64,000 bases of DNA, taken from positions 20,299-84,298 of the forward strand of contig JABDLD010000093.1 of the NCBI GenBank assembly GCA_013001885.1. Direction: 5' to 3'. Below the pieces are notes generated by a model. It saw only the letters and a list, made by a program, of their open reading frames with translations. It ran no database searches and was not told where the DNA came from. This document shows positions 61,516-64,000 of this stretch, piece by piece. The number at the start of each line of letters is the position of its first letter. Positions within the stretch are counted from its first letter, which is position 1. Made by a program: the position numbers and the translations under genes. This DNA comes from Lysobacterales bacterium. GTDB lineage: Bacteria; Pseudomonadota; Gammaproteobacteria; Xanthomonadales; SZUA-36.

Positions 61516-62082
61516 TCAGGCCTTTTTCAGCAGCTGCATTCGCACCTCGCCGATGACCTTTTCCCTGACGATCTCCCATTCCGGCCCCGGGGCGTGAGCG
61601 GGCGTGTCACGGGCGAGTTCGATGTATACAAAACCACCGCTGCGGATGCAGCCTTGCGCCGTCAACACATCAACGGCCCTTGTTTCCAGGCCGCTGCCGA
61701 ACGGCGGATCGATGAAGGCGATATCCAGTGTCTCCGGATCGCACTGCGCCAGCCAGTCAAGCGCATTCGTTTCGACCACGCTGACACCGTCGGCTTTGAG
61801 CCGCAGCAGGCTCTCGCGGATGTCGGCAGCAGCCCTGGTCGAGTTCTCGATCAGGGTCACCGATGCAGCGCCGCGCGAAGCCGCTTCCAGGCCCAGTACG
61901 CCGCTGCCCGCGAACAGGTCTGCGCAGTCTGCGCCGCGGATATGGGGCTGCAGCCAGTTGAACAGGGTCTCGCGGCCGCGGTCACCGGACGGCCGCAAGC
62001 CGGGAAGATCCGGCACCGGCAAGCGCGTCCCTCGCCACTTGCCGCCAATGATCCGAACGGTTCCGGGTCGTTTGTTTTTCAT
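61516..62082 (-). CDS. rsmD: 16S rRNA (guanine966-N2)-methyltransferase RsmD
   Basis: The protein has 188 residues. Opens VRIIGGKWRGTRLPVPDLPG, with RPSGDRGRETLFNWLQ, SAM motif DLFAGSGVLGLEAASRGA, and FIDPPFGSG, the (D/N)PPF motif of N-methyltransferases acting on guanine. It methylates G966 in 16S rRNA. ATG 62082 begins MKNKRPGTVRIIGG; the frame is open 8 codons further. It diverges from ftsY with 79 nt between. Confidence 0.96.
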   Translation of the reverse strand: MKNKRPGTVRIIGGKWRGTRLPVPDLPGLRPSGDRGRETLFNWLQPHIRGADCADLFAGSGVLGLEAASRGAASVTLIENSTRAAADIRESLLRLKADGVSVVETNALDWLAQCDPETLDIAFIDPPFGSGLETRAVDVLTAQGCIRSGGFVYIELARDTPAHAPGPEWEIVREKVIGEVRMQLLKKA

Positions 62083-62161
62083 TGACGTGCTACCTTGAAC
62101 CGACAAGCCTGAACCCCAAACCTAGCATAACGCGACGCAACCGATCGAGGACATCCACAGC

Positions 62162-63154
62162 ATGCTGCGCATATTCCGCAAAAACAAGAAAAAACCCGGA
62201 TCAGTGCAGGATGTTCAGCTGCGCCCGGCGGAAGCCTCGGGTGCGGACGCGCTGGAACTGCGACTTGAAGACACGCGCCGCCAACTGGGCAGAAGACTGG
62301 GCGCCTTGCTGACCAACCGGAGCTCCATTGACGAAGATCTGCTGGATGAAATCGAAACCACACTGATCACATCCGACATCGGCGTGAACGCGGCCCTGGA
62401 AATCGTTGAAAACCTGCGCGCCGGCATTGCCAACCGTGTGATTACCGAACCCGGTCAAGTTCTGCCCGCCGTGCAGGCGGAATTGTACGAGTTGATCGAG
62501 CCCTGCGAGCAGTTCCTGGCCGTTGACGAAAGCAGGAAACCTTACGTGATCCTGATGGTGGGCGTTAACGGCGCCGGCAAGACCACGACCATCGGCAAAC
62601 TGGCTCAGCGTTTCAAGGAAGACGGCCTGGAGGTGATGCTGGCCGCCGGCGACACCTTTCGGGCGGCAGCGGTCGAACAACTGAAATCGTGGGGCGAGCG
62701 CAACCAAATTCCTGTGGTGGCACAGGGCAGCGGGGCGGATTCTGCAGCGGTGATCTTCGCTGCGCTGCAATCGGCCAAAGCCCGTGGAGTCGACGTGTTG
62801 ATCGCCGACACGGCCGGCCGCCTGCATACCCAGCACAACCTGATGGAAGAGTTGAAAAAAATTCACCGGGTCATGAGCCGGATCGACGAATCCGCACCCC
62901 ACGAAATCATGCTGGTGGTGGACGCGGGCACCGGCCAGAACGCACTGAACCAGGCACGGGAGTTCAACCAGGCCATCGGCCTGACCGGCATCACCATCAC
63001 CAAGCTGGACGGCACAGCCCGCGGCGGTGTTCTGTTCGGCATTGCCCATGAACTGGGACTGCCCATCCGCTTTATCGGCGTGGGCGAGGCCGCCAAGGAT
63101 CTGCGTCCGTTCGACGCCGGTTCCTTCGTCAACGCGATCCTGCCGATCGACTGA
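62162..63154 (+). CDS. ftsY: Signal recognition particle receptor FtsY
   Basis: The protein has 330 residues. N domain (LTNRSSIDEDLLDEIETTLI) and G domain with G1 GVNGAGKTTTIGKLA, AAGDTFRAAAVEQL, DTAGR, TKLDGTARGG and GVGEAAKDLRPFD. The acidic A domain that makes E. coli FtsY 497 residues long is almost missing; only a basic leader of about 35 residues is present, as in many gammaproteobacteria with short FtsY. It docks SRP-ribosome complexes at the membrane. Confidence 0.97.
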   Translation: MLRIFRKNKKKPGSVQDVQLRPAEASGADALELRLEDTRRQLGRRLGALLTNRSSIDEDLLDEIETTLITSDIGVNAALEIVENLRAGIANRVITEPGQVLPAVQAELYELIEPCEQFLAVDESRKPYVILMVGVNGAGKTTTIGKLAQRFKEDGLEVMLAAGDTFRAAAVEQLKSWGERNQIPVVAQGSGADSAAVIFAALQSAKARGVDVLIADTAGRLHTQHNLMEELKKIHRVMSRIDESAPHEIMLVVDAGTGQNALNQAREFNQAIGLTGITITKLDGTARGGVLFGIAHELGLPIRFIGVGEAAKDLRPFDAGSFVNAILPID

Positions 63155-63157
63155 GCG

Positions 63158-64000
63158 GTGAGCCCGGCCAAACTCTCCCCTTTTTCCAGCCGCCTGCTGA
63201 ATTGGTGGGACCGGCATGGCCGCAAGGACCTGCCCTGGCAGCACCCGCGAACACCCTACCGGGTCTGGGTCTCGGAAATCATGCTGCAGCAGACCCAGGT
63301 CACCACCGTTATCCCCTACTTCGAACGCTGGATGAAGCGGTTTCCGTATATTCGGTTACTGGCCGCAGCATCCCAGGATGAGGTGCTTTCGCTGTGGTCC
63401 GGGCTGGGCTATTACGCCCGTGCCAGGAACCTGCACAAGGCGGCGGTTCTGTGCGTAGAGCAATTCGATGGCGCGCTACCCGGGAGCGCGGAAGACCTTG
63501 TTAACCTGCCCGGCATCGGCTTGAGCACGGCCAACGCCATCGTTTCCCAGTCCACGGACCGACCGGCCGCCGTGCTGGACGGCAACGTGCGCCGAGTGCT
63601 GGCGCGGCATGCCGCGGTGGAAGGCTGGACCGGAAAGGCCGCCGTCCAGAAAACCCTGTGGCAGGAGGCAGAAGCCCGGCTGCCCGCAAAGCGCGGCGCC
63701 GATTACACCCAGGCCGTTATGGACCTGGGGTCCCTGCTGTGCAGGCGGACGAATCCCGATTGTGAGCGCTGCCCGGTCAACGCCGACTGCCAGGCGCGCC
63801 AGCAGGGCCGCCAGCTGGATCTGCCTTCGCCCAAACCGGCCACGAAGGTCAGCGACAGGGTATTGAGCATGATGATCCTGCAGGATGAGCAGGAGCGGAT
63901 CCTGTTGCACAAACGGCCGCCGGCCGGCATCTGGGGTGGGCTGTGGTGTTTGCCGGAAGGGGAAAGCCTGGCCGAAATCGAACAGCAACTGGGCGTTGAA
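63158..64000 (+). CDS. mutY: A/G-specific adenine glycosylase MutY (3' end outside window)
   Basis: The GTG at 63158 starts 3 nt after ftsY, and the frame runs to the window end with 281 codons and no stop. Motifs: RKDLPWQHPRTPYRVWVSEI with the catalytic Glu next to MLQQTQV, the helix-hairpin-helix LPGIGLSTANAIV, VLDGNVRRVLARH with the catalytic Asp, YTQAVMDLGSLLC, and the [4Fe-4S] ligands C-x6-C-x2-C-x5-C in CRRTNPDCERCPVNADC. The start of the C-terminal NUDIX-like domain (LLHKRPPAGIWGGLWCLPEGE) is present. It removes adenine mispaired with 8-oxoguanine. Confidence 0.97.
   Translation, partial: MSPAKLSPFSSRLLNWWDRHGRKDLPWQHPRTPYRVWVSEIMLQQTQVTTVIPYFERWMKRFPYIRLLAAASQDEVLSLWSGLGYYARARNLHKAAVLCVEQFDGALPGSAEDLVNLPGIGLSTANAIVSQSTDRPAAVLDGNVRRVLARHAAVEGWTGKAAVQKTLWQEAEARLPAKRGADYTQAVMDLGSLLCRRTNPDCERCPVNADCQARQQGRQLDLPSPKPATKVSDRVLSMMILQDEQERILLHKRPPAGIWGGLWCLPEGESLAEIEQQLGVE

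Noticed and set aside
62201..63244. Open frame of 347 codons on the minus strand
   Set aside because: Antisense to ftsY and the start of mutY; composition is that of a shadow frame.

Overview
The window is chromosomal DNA of a GC-rich, free-living gammaproteobacterium. The evidence is the gene order algZ-algR-hemC-hemD-hemX-hemY, the sets lptM-dapF-DUF484-xerC, hslVU and ubiE-ubiJ-ubiB, and a divergent rsmD / ftsY-mutY arrangement. An oleABCD olefin cluster, TPR-sulfotransferases and a large TonB-dependent receptor recall Xanthomonadales/Wenzhouxiangella/Woeseia-like marine lineages. That placement comes from recalled synteny and domain content, not from a search. Genes are densely packed, with many 1-58 nt overlaps, several convergent pairs whose 3' ends overlap, and frequent GTG/TTG starts. 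I see no tRNA, rRNA, CRISPR array, insertion sequence or prophage.

Layout. 1-4.1 kb: membrane FHA protein (cut by the window edge), a transmembrane Ser/Thr kinase with a periplasmic FGE-sulfatase-like domain, and a secreted Gln/Glu-rich protein. 4.1-10 kb: secreted endonuclease I, a degenerate sulfotransferase-like protein, a thioesterase/acyltransferase/hydrolase lipid operon, and a 2Fe-2S flavin reductase. 10-16.9 kb (minus strand): carboxylesterase, algZ-algR, hemC-hemD, hemX-hemY. 16.9-23 kb: lptM-dapF-DUF484-xerC, aquaporin, a small membrane protein, hslVU. 23-40.7 kb is accessory: a TonB receptor divergent from a secreted esterase, with a TPR-sulfotransferase on each side; a DUF547 plus transglutaminase-like TPR lipoprotein pair; a methyltransferase; MocA/XdhC molybdenum-cofactor proteins; a PLP decarboxylase; a MOSC protein; and outer-membrane proteins including PldA. 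40.7-45.9 kb: ubiEJB, then a TetR regulator with two matching operators and its likely membrane-protein target, and a Zn protease. 46-53.3 kb: phospholipase-D lipoprotein, phosphopantetheinyl transferase and the complete oleABCD operon. 53.3-54.1 kb: a small secreted protein and the only long non-coding stretch, which holds a highly structured element. 54.1-60.8 kb: a Kdo/RIO-like kinase, a pair of amidohydrolases (the second lacking metal ligands), an M20 amidohydrolase and gamma-glutamyltransferase. 60.5-64 kb: ferredoxin, coaD, rsmD, ftsY and mutY (cut by the window edge).

The parts most worth following up are the TonB receptor locus with paired TPR-sulfotransferases, the structured element at 53.85-54.08 kb, the two-operator TetR switch, the amidohydrolase/pseudo-amidohydrolase pair, the FHA-kinase-FGE transmembrane signalling pair, and an apparent AUC start codon for oleB.
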